The position numbers were made by a program, and so were the translations under genes. Shown here one piece after another: positions 7,494 through 15,116 of a DNA stretch of 64,000 nt; position 1 is the first letter of the stretch, and the number at the start of each line of letters is the position of its first letter. Location: positions 19,330-83,329 of the forward strand of contig NZ_JALMUV010000040.1 of assembly GCF_023155275.1 (NCBI RefSeq), in the 5' to 3' direction. Below the pieces are notes generated by a model. The model saw nothing but the letters and a program-made list of their open reading frames with translations. It was not told the origin of the DNA and did no database searches. The stretch is from Streptomyces rhizoryzae. GTDB taxonomy: Bacteria; Actinomycetota; Actinomycetes; Streptomycetales; Streptomycetaceae.

Positions 7494-8870
7494 TCAGATC
7501 AGGCCCTGGTCCAGCATCGCGTCGGCGACCCGCTCGAAGCCGGCGATGTTGGCGCCCGCCACGTAGTCACCGGGCGCGCCGAAGCGCTCGGCGGTCTCGA
7601 AGCAGGTGTCGTGGATGTTCCGCATGATCGCGGCCAGTTCACCCTCGGCCCGCTCGAACGACCACGCCTCGCGGGCGGAGTTCTGCTGCATCTCCAGCGC
7701 GCTGGTGGCCACCCCGCCGGCGTTGGCGGCCTTGCCCGGGCCGAAGGCGACCCCGGCCTCCTTCAGCAGCGCCACCGCCTCGGGGGTGGTGGGCATGTTG
7801 GCGCCCTCGGAGACCGCCTTGACGCCGTTGCGGATCAGGACCCGGGCGGCGTCCGCGGCCAGCTCGTTCTGGGTGGCCGAGGGCAGCGCCACATCGCAGG
7901 CGACGTCCCACACGCTGCCGCCGGCGACGTACTTCGCCGAACCGCCGCGCCGCTCCGCGTAGTCGCTGACCCGGCCCCGCTCGACCTCCTTGATCTGCTT
8001 CAGCAGCGCGAGGTCGATGCCCTTCTCGTCGACGACGTAGCCGCCGGAGTCCGAGACGGTGAGCACGTTGGCGCCCAGGGCCTGGGCCTTCTCGATGGTG
8101 TAGATGGCGACGTTGCCGGAGCCGGAGACCACCACCTGCTGGCCGTCCAGCTCCTCACCGCGCCGCTTGAGCATCTCCTCGGTGAACAGCACGTTGCCGT
8201 AACCGGTGGCCTCGGTACGGGCCTTGGAGCCGCCCCAGGCCAGGCCCTTGCCGGTCAGCACGCCGGCCTCCCAGCGGTTGGTGATCCGCCGGTACTGGCC
8301 GAAGAGGTAGCCGATCTCCCGGCCGCCGACGCCGATGTCGCCGGCCGGCACGTCGGTGTGCTCGCCGAGGTGGCGGTGCAGCTCGGTCATGAAGGACTGG
8401 CAGAAGCGCATGACCTCGGCGTCGGACCTGCCGTGGGGGTCGAAGTCGCTGCCGCCCTTGCCGCCGCCGATGTTCAGGCCGGTCAGCGCGTTCTTGAAGA
8501 TCTGCTCGAAGCCGAGGAACTTCACGATGCCGAGGTTGACGGACTTGTGGAAGCGCAGACCGCCCTTGTACGGGCCGAGGGCGCTGTTGAACTCCACCCG
8601 GAAACCGCGGTTGACCTGGATCCGGCCGGCGTCGTCCTGCCAGGGCACCCGGAACATGATCTGGCGCTCCGGCTCGACGATCCGCTCCAGGATCTTGGCG
8701 TCCGCGAACTCGGGGCGGGCCGCCAGCACCGGTGCCAGCGTCTCCAGGACCTCCAGCGCCGCCTGGTGGAACTCCGCCTCACCCGGGTTCCGACGGATCA
8801 GCTCGGCGTGCAGGGAAGCCAGCTCGGCGGTCAGACCGCCGTGCTTGACCTCAGATTGAACAGTCGACAT
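7494..8870 (-). CDS. gdhA: Glutamate dehydrogenase (hexameric, probably NADP-specific)
   Basis: Reversibly aminates 2-oxoglutarate to glutamate, a main route of ammonium assimilation when nitrogen is plentiful. At 458 residues it has the length of the small hexameric class. The substrate-binding strand GGLRFHKSVN (103-112) and the catalytic-lysine motif GGGKGG (K138) are intact, and K126 in the neighbouring NALTGLN helix is also conserved. The dinucleotide-binding motif reads VVSGSGNVA; NADP preference is inferred from class. The ATG at 8870 is preceded by AAGGGA at a 9-base distance. It forms a single-gene unit ending at the stem-loop 7451-7481. Confidence 0.96.
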   Translation of the reverse strand: MSTVQSEVKHGGLTAELASLHAELIRRNPGEAEFHQAALEVLETLAPVLAARPEFADAKILERIVEPERQIMFRVPWQDDAGRIQVNRGFRVEFNSALGPYKGGLRFHKSVNLGIVKFLGFEQIFKNALTGLNIGGGKGGSDFDPHGRSDAEVMRFCQSFMTELHRHLGEHTDVPAGDIGVGGREIGYLFGQYRRITNRWEAGVLTGKGLAWGGSKARTEATGYGNVLFTEEMLKRRGEELDGQQVVVSGSGNVAIYTIEKAQALGANVLTVSDSGGYVVDEKGIDLALLKQIKEVERGRVSDYAERRGGSAKYVAGGSVWDVACDVALPSATQNELAADAARVLIRNGVKAVSEGANMPTTPEAVALLKEAGVAFGPGKAANAGGVATSALEMQQNSAREAWSFERAEGELAAIMRNIHDTCFETAERFGAPGDYVAGANIAGFERVADAMLDQGLI

Positions 8871-9059
8871 GACTTCCGTTCCCTTCGTGGCCGACGAAAG
8901 CCGCGTGCCGTCCGGATCGCCGTTGAACCGTCGACGCGGGGCCTTGGATGTCCCGTCGCATCGCGAACCTTATGCTCCGGGCCCCGGCCGATCGAGAGCG
9001 GGGGTGCCCGGCTCGCCGATCTGTACGCGATTTCCCCAACTCCCCCGGCGCGCTCCGCC

Positions 9060-9809
9060 TCAGCGGCCGGCGGCCGCGGTGGCCGCGGCCGGGTGCCGCT
9101 CCGCCCCGGCGCCGTTGCCGGCCTCGCTCCCCGCCCGCATCTCCGCCCGGATCTCCGCCTCGACCTCGTCCTTGACCATCCGCTCCATCGGCTCCGCGCA
9201 GCTGCCACCGGCGATCAGCATGGCCGCCAGGACCGCCACCAGCGTCAGCACCGTGCCCAGCCAGACCATGACGTGCACCGGCAGGACGTAGACCAGGACG
9301 ACCCTGACCACGCACTCGGCCAGCAGCGCGCTCCCCCAGATCGCCGTGAACCGCCGCTCCAGGCGCCGGAACCGCCCGCCGCGCCCCCGCAGCCGCTCCC
9401 ACGCGGCGTCCCCCGCCGCACCGCCCTTCGTCACCCACGGCTTCAGCCCCGCGGTCATCAGCGGGCGCCGCGACCGCAGCGAGACCAGCAGCGCGATACC
9501 GGTGACGCTGCTGACGGCGCTGTCCTTGGCCATCATCAGCCGCGCGTCACCGGTCACCGTGCTGGTGGCCAGGCCCACGACGTTGACGACCAGCATCAGC
9601 AGCGCGAGGCCGTTGACGGACCGGTCCCGGACCAGGCCCCAGACCGTGCGCACCGCCGGGACGACGCTGCTCCAGGCCAGCGCGGCCACGTCGCCGAGGC
9701 CGAAGCCGCTGCTGAGGACGTAGTACGCCGCCATCGGAATGCCGGCGTCGACGACCAGCGGCACCAAGGACTTCGCGAACTGGCCGGCATCGGACTGCTG
9801 CTGACTCAC
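9060..9809 (-). CDS. Integral membrane protein, VC0807-like
   Basis: A 249-residue protein with about five or six membrane segments, an Arg-rich cytoplasmic loop (WERLRGRGGRFRRLERR) and a charged Glu/Ala-rich tail. The arrangement, including SLVPLVVDAGIPMAAYYVLS near the N-terminus and SLRSRRPLM in a loop, resembles actinobacterial proteins annotated as VC0807-like, a group related in layout to septation protein A. No function is established. The GTG at 9809 follows GGGGGAG at 8 bases; the open frame extends upstream without homology. It lies downstream of mnmA on the same strand, with a 150-base gap. Confidence 0.75.
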   Translation of the reverse strand: MSQQQSDAGQFAKSLVPLVVDAGIPMAAYYVLSSGFGLGDVAALAWSSVVPAVRTVWGLVRDRSVNGLALLMLVVNVVGLATSTVTGDARLMMAKDSAVSSVTGIALLVSLRSRRPLMTAGLKPWVTKGGAAGDAAWERLRGRGGRFRRLERRFTAIWGSALLAECVVRVVLVYVLPVHVMVWLGTVLTLVAVLAAMLIAGGSCAEPMERMVKDEVEAEIRAEMRAGSEAGNGAGAERHPAAATAAAGR

Positions 9810-9916
9810 CGTGTGCTCCCCCGCGTCGGGCGGAACGGCACCGTGCCGTTCCGGGTGCTCCCAGCCTCGGGCACGGGGGCGGGGGCCCGGCAGCCTCAAC
9901 TGTCCCGACTTGGCGG

Positions 9917-9928
9917 TGACATTTGTCA
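9917..9928. promoter_or_regulatory. Short palindrome TGACAttTGTCA
   Basis: A perfect 5-bp inverted repeat with 2-bp spacer, about 110 bases before the VC0807-like gene and after the mnmA stop. It resembles response-regulator operators in form only. No regulator gene is next to it. Confidence 0.3.
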
Positions 9929-9959
9929 GGGGCGGCCGCCGGGGGCACCGGTGCCGGGG

Positions 9960-11111
9960 TCAGCCGGCCTGGCGCTCCGGTGCCGCAGCGGCCGTGCGCC
10001 GGGTGGTGCCGGCGATCGTCGCCGAGCCGACCACGCGGGTGCCGTCGTAGAGGACGATCGCCTGGCCGGGGGCGACGCCGCGCACCGGCTCGTCGAACGT
10101 GACGCGCAGCTCCGCGCCGCCGACCAGCTCGGCGGTGACCTCGGTCTCCCCGCCGTGCGCGCGGAGCTGGGCGGTGTAGCGGGCCGGGCCGGCCTGCGGC
10201 GGGCGGCCGCACCAGCGGGGGCGGATCGCGGTGAGCGCGGTGACGTCCAGGGAGGCGGCCGGGCCGACGGTGACGGTGTTGGTCACCGGGGAGATGTCGA
10301 GGACGTAGCGGGGCTTGCCGTCCGGGGCCGGGCGGCCGATCCGCAGTCCCTTGCGCTGCCCGATCGTGAAGCCGTAGGCACCGTCGTGGCTGCCCAGCAC
10401 CTCGCCGGACTCGTCGACGATGTCGCCCTCGGCGGTGCCCAGCCGCTTGGCCAGGAAGCCCTGGGTGTCGCCGTCGGCGATGAAGCAGATGTCGTGGCTG
10501 TCGGGCTTCTTCGCGACGAACAGGCCGCGGCGGGCGGCCTCTTCGCGGATCTCGGCCTTGGTGGTGGCGGTGTCGCCGAGCGGGAACATGGCGTGCGCGA
10601 GCTGGCGGTCGTCCAGGACGCCGAGGACGTAGGACTGGTCCTTGGCCATGTCCGCGGCGCGGTGCAGTTCGCGGGAGCCGTCCGGGCGCACCAGGACCGT
10701 GGCGTAGTGGCCGGTGCACACCGCGTCGAAGCCCAGGGCCAGGGCCTTGTCCAGGAGGGCGGCGAACTTGATCTTCTCGTTGCAGCGCAGGCAGGGGTTC
10801 GGGGTGCGGCCGGCCTCGTACTCCGCGATGAAGTCCTCGACCACGTCCTCGCGGAAGCGCTCGGCCAGGTCCCAGACGTAGAACGGGATGCCGATCACGT
10901 CGGCGGCACGGCGGGCGTCGTGGGAGTCCTCGATCGTGCAGCAGCCGCGGGCGCCGGTCCGGAAAGATTTCGGGTTCTCGGAGAGGGCGAGGTGGACGCC
11001 GGTGACGTCGTGGCCCGCCTCGGCGGCGCGGGCCGCGGCGACGGCGGAGTCCACTCCGCCGGACATGGCGGCGAGGACGCGGAGGCGGCGGGGGGCGGCG
11101 GCATCAGTCAT
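9960..11111 (-). CDS. mnmA: tRNA-specific 2-thiouridylase MnmA
   Basis: MnmA thiolates uridine 34 of certain tRNAs, using ATP and sulfur relayed from a cysteine desulfurase. The 383-residue protein has the PP-loop SGGVDS (17-22), the catalytic cysteine in NPCLRC (C107) and the second active-site cysteine in DICFI (near residue 206), followed by the C-terminal beta-barrel. The ATG at 11111 has a strong GGAGGGG site upstream. The divergent amidase gene begins only 45 bp away, so the two share a promoter region. The probable sulfur donor gene (cysteine desulfurase) is about 0.9 kb further upstream on the same strand. Confidence 0.96.
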   Translation of the reverse strand: MTDAAAPRRLRVLAAMSGGVDSAVAAARAAEAGHDVTGVHLALSENPKSFRTGARGCCTIEDSHDARRAADVIGIPFYVWDLAERFREDVVEDFIAEYEAGRTPNPCLRCNEKIKFAALLDKALALGFDAVCTGHYATVLVRPDGSRELHRAADMAKDQSYVLGVLDDRQLAHAMFPLGDTATTKAEIREEAARRGLFVAKKPDSHDICFIADGDTQGFLAKRLGTAEGDIVDESGEVLGSHDGAYGFTIGQRKGLRIGRPAPDGKPRYVLDISPVTNTVTVGPAASLDVTALTAIRPRWCGRPPQAGPARYTAQLRAHGGETEVTAELVGGAELRVTFDEPVRGVAPGQAIVLYDGTRVVGSATIAGTTRRTAAAAPERQAG

Positions 11112-11156
11112 AGCCCCTCCAGAGTAGACGGAACCGGAGAGCGGCCGGAAAGCGTT

Positions 11157-11996
11157 GTGGAAGGCATGGCGGCGACGGAAGAGGCCCGGGACGGGCGACG
11201 GCACGGTGCGCGGCGGCCCGCGGACGCGGCGGGGCCCGGTGCGGTCCCCGCCGGGGAGCCCGGTGCGGAGCCGGGTGCCGGGCCCGGCGGGGCGTCCGGC
11301 GAGCGGCCCGGGAAGCGCTCCCGGCTCACCCGGCGGCGGGCACTGCTGCTCGGCGGCGGTGCGGTGGTGGCCGCGGGGACGGCGGCGGTCGCGGCCCGCG
11401 ACGAGCTGGCGTCGTGGTGGTACCGCCTGCCGGGGAACGCCCGCCCGCGCAGGGAGGGCGAGGTGGACTTCGCCGGCGCGCAGTGGTCGGCGGCCTCCCC
11501 GGCGAACTACCGCCTGGCCGGCCGCCCGGACGACTACACCGTCGACCGGGTCGTCGTCCACGTCGTCCAGGGCAGCTTCGCCACCGCCCTGAAGGTCTTC
11601 CGGGACCCGTTCCACGAGGCGTCGGCGCACTACGTCGTCCGCGGCGACGGGCACATCGCGCAGACCGTACGCGAGCTGGACGTGGCCTTCCACGCCGGCA
11701 ACCGCGGCTACAACGAGCGCAGCGTGGGCATCGAGCACGCCGGGTTCGTGGACCGCCCGGAGTCGTTCACCCCGGGCATGTACGCCGCCTCGGCCCGGCT
11801 GACGGCCGCGATCTGCCGCCGCTACGGCTTCCCCGCCGACCGCGAGCACATCGTCGGCCACGTGGAGGTCCCCGGCACCGACCACACCGACCCCGGCCCG
11901 CACTGGGACTGGCCGCACTACCTGGCCCTGGTCCGCGCCGAACTGTCCCGCCCGGCGGCCTCCGCGGCCCGCACGGCGGCTCCCGCGGCCGGTTAG
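11157..11996 (+). CDS. Tat-exported N-acetylmuramoyl-L-alanine amidase (Amidase_2/PGRP fold)
   Basis: Cleaves the bond between muramic acid and the peptide stem of peptidoglycan. The 279-residue precursor begins with a long disordered Ala/Gly/Pro segment, then a twin-arginine-like export signal (RLTRRRALLLGGG plus a hydrophobic stretch near residue 60). The zinc-amidase core has the first ligand in VVHVVQ, the HYVV strand and the C-terminal HWDWPHY block with GTDHTDPGPH. GTG at 11157 is preferred because GGAAAG lies close upstream; ATG at 11166 is an alternative. Its stop codon overlaps that of the convergent cysteine desulfurase by two bases. Confidence 0.87.
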   Translation: MEGMAATEEARDGRRHGARRPADAAGPGAVPAGEPGAEPGAGPGGASGERPGKRSRLTRRRALLLGGGAVVAAGTAAVAARDELASWWYRLPGNARPRREGEVDFAGAQWSAASPANYRLAGRPDDYTVDRVVVHVVQGSFATALKVFRDPFHEASAHYVVRGDGHIAQTVRELDVAFHAGNRGYNERSVGIEHAGFVDRPESFTPGMYAASARLTAAICRRYGFPADREHIVGHVEVPGTDHTDPGPHWDWPHYLALVRAELSRPAASAARTAAPAAG

Positions 11997-13162
11997 CTCA
12001 GCCCCGCGCCCCGCGCCCGTTCGACGGCCGGGCCGATGGCCTCCGCCAGGGCCGCGACGTCCGCCGCGGTGGAGGTGTGGCCCAGCGAGAAGCGCAGCGT
12101 GCCGCGGGCCAGGTCCTGGGACATGCCGGTGGCCAGCAGGACGTGGCTGGGCTGGGCGACGCCGGCGGTGCAGGCCGAGCCGGTGGAGCAGGCGATGCCC
12201 TGGGCGTCCAGGAGGAGCAGCAGGGAGTCGCCCTCGCAGCCGGGGAAGGTGAAGTGGGCGTTGGCCGGCAGCCGGCCGGCCGGGTCGGGGTCGCCGCCGA
12301 GGAGGGCGTCGGGCGCGGCCGCCCGGACCGCCTCGACCAGGTCGTCGCGGAGCGCGCCGATCTCCCGGGCGAACCGCTCCCGGTGCTCGACCGCGTACCG
12401 GCCGGCCGCGGCGAACGCGGCGATGGCGGGGGTGTCGAGGGTGCCGGAGCGGACGTGGCGCTCCTGGCCGCCGCCGTGCAGCACCGGTACCGGCGCGTAC
12501 TCCCGCCCCAGCAGCAGTGCCCCGATGCCGTACGGGCCGCCGATCTTGTGGCCGGAGACGGTCATCGCGGCCAGCCCGGAGGCGGCGAAGTCGACGTCCA
12601 GCTGGCCCACCGCCTGCACCGCGTCGGCGTGCAGCGGGATGCCGAACTCCGCTGCCACCGCGGCGAGTTCGCGGATCGGCTGGACGGTGCCGATCTCGTT
12701 GTTGGCCCACATGACGGTGGCCAGCGCGACGTCGGCGGGGTTGCGCGCGACGGCCTCGCGCAGCGCCTCGGCGTGCACCCGGCCGTAGCCGTCGACCGGC
12801 AGCCAGTCGACGGTGGCGCCCTCCTGCTCGGCGAGCCACTCCACGGCGTCCAGGACGGCGTGGTGCTCGACGCGGCTGACCAGGATCCGGGTACGGGCCG
12901 GATCGGCCGCCCGGCGGGACCAGTACAACCCCTTGACCGCGAGGTTGTCGGCCTCGGTGCCGCCCGCGGTGAAGACGACTTCGCTGGGCCGCGCGCCCAG
13001 GGAGGCGGCGAGCGATTCGCGCGCCTCCTCGACGGTGCGCCGGGCCCGTCGGCCGGCGGCGTGCAGGGAGGAGGCGTTCCCGGTGACGGTCAGCTGGGCG
13101 GTCATCGCCTGCACCGCCTCCGGAAGCATCGGGGTGGTGGCGGCGTGGTCGAGGTAAACCAT
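11993..13162 (-). CDS. Cysteine desulfurase (IscS/NifS family)
   Basis: A PLP enzyme that removes sulfur from cysteine and hands it on as a persulfide, here most plausibly to MnmA. The 389-residue protein starts MVYLDHAATTPM. It has the PLP lysine in SGHKIGGP (K206), the HADAVQ cofactor-binding segment and the mobile cysteine in CSTGSACTAG. TAGAAT, a near-ideal -10, lies 9 bases before the ATG with no ribosome binding site, so the transcript is probably leaderless or nearly so. The gene is convergent with the amidase, with overlapping stops (TAA/TAG sharing two bases). Confidence 0.93.
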   Translation of the reverse strand: MVYLDHAATTPMLPEAVQAMTAQLTVTGNASSLHAAGRRARRTVEEARESLAASLGARPSEVVFTAGGTEADNLAVKGLYWSRRAADPARTRILVSRVEHHAVLDAVEWLAEQEGATVDWLPVDGYGRVHAEALREAVARNPADVALATVMWANNEIGTVQPIRELAAVAAEFGIPLHADAVQAVGQLDVDFAASGLAAMTVSGHKIGGPYGIGALLLGREYAPVPVLHGGGQERHVRSGTLDTPAIAAFAAAGRYAVEHRERFAREIGALRDDLVEAVRAAAPDALLGGDPDPAGRLPANAHFTFPGCEGDSLLLLLDAQGIACSTGSACTAGVAQPSHVLLATGMSQDLARGTLRFSLGHTSTAADVAALAEAIGPAVERARGAGLS

Positions 13163-13171
13163 GGTGCGCTG

Positions 13172-13177
13172 ATTCTA
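13172..13177 (-). promoter_or_regulatory. -10 element before the cysteine desulfurase gene
   Basis: TAGAAT on the minus strand, nine bases upstream of the ATG. It is the closest match to consensus among the leaderless-type promoters here. Confidence 0.5.
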
Positions 13178-13347
13178 CGAGCCGCCACCGGGAGCACACC
13201 CCGTGCGGGGGCGCATCCGGGCGGGCGCACACCGCAGCGGCGGACCCCGGGGACGCGCGCGCTCGCCGCGCACCCGGCGCGACAGGCGTCCGTCACGCCC
13301 CGGGGCCCGCTCCACCGTCGACAAGCCTGTAAGGAGTCATTAGCTTG

Positions 13348-13440
13348 ATGCTCATGACACAGTGGGTACTGGACCAGGTGTTCCGGAGCGCGTCGGGCGA
13401 GGTGCGGTGGACCGTGCTGGGGCACGGCAACGGGGACGGG
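13348..13440 (+). pseudogene. N-terminal remnant of an alpha/beta-hydrolase gene
   Basis: An AAGGAG site at 13331-13336 precedes an ATG at 13348 encoding MLMTQWVLDQVFRSASG followed by EVRWTVLGHG. This reads like the first 25-30 residues of Streptomyces alpha/beta hydrolases, which continue with a VVLLHGTPFSSYVW-type segment. Here homology stops after about residue 28 and the frame runs antisense through the thioesterase gene. It is probably a 5' gene fragment left by deletion. The 307-base stretch 13163-13469 holds nothing else recognisable. Confidence 0.5.
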
Positions 13441-13469
13441 GGCGACCACCGGGCCCCGGGGCCGGCCGG

Positions 13470-14333
13470 TCAGCTCCGGTCGGCCAGGATCGTCCGGGCC
13501 AGCTGGCGGGACTGGGCGACCAGGCGGTCGGCGGAGTCCCAGACCTCGGCGTCCTCCTCCAGGAAGCCGCCGGCGAGGTTGCGGGTGGTGATGGCGACCC
13601 GCAGCGGGCCGGGGGCCGGGCGGTGGCGGACGTGGACGGTCAGTTCGACGGTGGGGACCCAGCCGGTCAGGCCCAGCTCGAAGGCGGTGGGCGGCAGCGC
13701 GTCGACGGTGAGCAGGAGGGACAGCGGGTCGGGGTCGCGGCCGTCGGCGAGGCCGAACCAGCCGCGCATCTCGCCCCGCCCGGAGGGCGCGCCCACCGCC
13801 CAGCCCACCGTCGCCGGGTCCAGCCGCAGGTCCAGGCGGCCGGCGATCGCGGTGCTGCCGGGGATGGCCGGGCGGCCGCCGGGGGCGCTGTCCGCACCGA
13901 GGCAGTGCTCGTAGGGCGGCAGCTCCGGCGGTTTGGCGGTGGTGCGGACGTCGTCGGGCAGGGCGGACAGGTCGCCGTAGGTGGCCAGCACCCGCAGCCG
14001 CTCGACCTCGGTGCCGTCCCCGTCGCGCTGGACGAGCGAGGCGGTGCCGGTGGACAGGGTGCGGCCGGTGCGGACCGCCTCGGTGCGGATGACGGCGGGG
14101 CCGGGCACCGAGGCGGTCAGGTAGTGGGCGGTGACGGTGAGCGGGTCCGGGTGCGGGAGCGCGTCGCCCAGGGCGCGGCCCATGAGGGCGAGGAGGTAGC
14201 CGCCGTTGACGGCGTTGATGATCGTCCAGCCCGCGGAGAGGTGGGTGTCGTAGACGCCCGGGGCGCGCCGGGTGACCGCGGTGTCGCGGTCGAACTCGCT
14301 GGGGGCCGCGGTGTCCGTGCTCTCCTGTGCCAT
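13470..14333 (-). CDS. Acyl-CoA thioesterase family protein (double hotdog)
   Basis: The 287-residue protein has two hotdog-like halves. The first contains GWTIINAVNGGYLLALMGRA, with the HYLTASVPGPA strand after it. The second has WVPTVELTVHVRHRPAPGPL. This is the layout of TesB-like / tandem 4HBT thioesterases, which hydrolyse acyl-CoA to free acid. The substrate is unknown. The ATG at 14333 has TAGCGT 6 bases upstream and no ribosome binding site, again suggesting a leaderless mRNA. It is divergent from the TRIC-like gene. Confidence 0.8.
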   Translation of the reverse strand: MAQESTDTAAPSEFDRDTAVTRRAPGVYDTHLSAGWTIINAVNGGYLLALMGRALGDALPHPDPLTVTAHYLTASVPGPAVIRTEAVRTGRTLSTGTASLVQRDGDGTEVERLRVLATYGDLSALPDDVRTTAKPPELPPYEHCLGADSAPGGRPAIPGSTAIAGRLDLRLDPATVGWAVGAPSGRGEMRGWFGLADGRDPDPLSLLLTVDALPPTAFELGLTGWVPTVELTVHVRHRPAPGPLRVAITTRNLAGGFLEEDAEVWDSADRLVAQSRQLARTILADRS

Positions 14334-14340
14334 GGCGGCA

Positions 14341-14346
14341 CGCTAC
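14341..14346 (-). promoter_or_regulatory. -10 element before the thioesterase gene
   Basis: Minus-strand TAGCGT, located six bases upstream of the ATG, fits the leaderless TAnnnT pattern. Confidence 0.45.
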
Positions 14347-14460
14347 ACCGATGGGTTACCGACCGGTAGTGCCAATGTCGAGGAGCGGACCGGGCTCCCG
14401 GGCGGGCCGGGTCCGGAACGCGGCCGGAGGACCGGATTCCGGGGCTGTCATGATGACCGC

Positions 14461-15096
14461 ATGCTTCATGTGCTCTACCTGGTCGGGGTCGCGGCCTTCG
14501 CCGCGAGCGGCGTGCTGGCGGCCTACCGCGCCAACATGGATCCGTTCGGCGGCCTGGTCCTGGCCTTCGCCGCGTCCATCTCCGGCGGCACCCTGCGCGA
14601 TCTGATCCTGGACCGCCGGCCGCTGTACTGGACGCACGACTGGGTGCTGCTGACGGTGATCATCTGCGTCGGCGTGGGCACCATGCTCTACCTGCGGTTC
14701 TGGTCGCTGCCGCGCAAGTCGCTGCTGGTGGTGGACGCCCTCGGGCTCGCGGTGGTCACGGTGATCGGCGCCCGGGCGGCCCTCGCGGCCGGCGTCACCC
14801 CGCTCGCGGTGATCATCCTGGCGGTGCTGACCGGCGTGGCCGGCGAGGTGATCCGCGACGTGCTGTGCGGGGAGTTCCCCCCGCTGCTGCTGCGCGAGGA
14901 CGTCTACGCCATCGCCGCGCTCGCCGGCGCCTGCTGCTACCTGCTGATGGACCGCCTCGGCGCCGGTGCCACCCCCGCCGCGGCGGTCTCGGCGGGGGTG
15001 GTGTTCGCGCTGCGGATGGGCGCGGTCTACCTCGGGCTCCAGCTCCCCCGGCCGCAGCAGCTGCGCGGCCGGGGGCCGGAGCGGGACGCCCCCTAG
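14461..15096 (+). CDS. TRIC-like cation channel family protein (UPF0126)
   Basis: A 211-residue membrane protein with seven predicted helices arranged as two homologous halves. Each half carries the family's glycine-rich motif: SISGGTLRDLI in the first, GVAGEVIRDVL in the second. Prokaryotic TRIC channels are trimeric and conduct K+/Na+ or move counter-ions. The C-terminus is a short Arg/Pro tail. The ATG at 14461 opens the first helix. No ribosome binding site is evident, though CATGAT 6 bases upstream could be a weak leaderless -10. The gene is divergent from the thioesterase and convergent with the M1 aminopeptidase (20 bases apart). Confidence 0.85.
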   Translation: MLHVLYLVGVAAFAASGVLAAYRANMDPFGGLVLAFAASISGGTLRDLILDRRPLYWTHDWVLLTVIICVGVGTMLYLRFWSLPRKSLLVVDALGLAVVTVIGARAALAAGVTPLAVIILAVLTGVAGEVIRDVLCGEFPPLLLREDVYAIAALAGACCYLLMDRLGAGATPAAAVSAGVVFALRMGAVYLGLQLPRPQQLRGRGPERDAP

Positions 15097-15116
15097 TTCC
15101 AGGGCCCCCTAGCCCC

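Noticed and set aside
7428..11996. A 1,522-codon plus-strand open frame, and similar giant frames such as 43159-47118 on the minus strand
   Set aside because: They run antisense through recognised genes (gdhA, mnmA, glgX). High GC suppresses stop codons, and only the parts with real homology (for example the amidase end) are genes.
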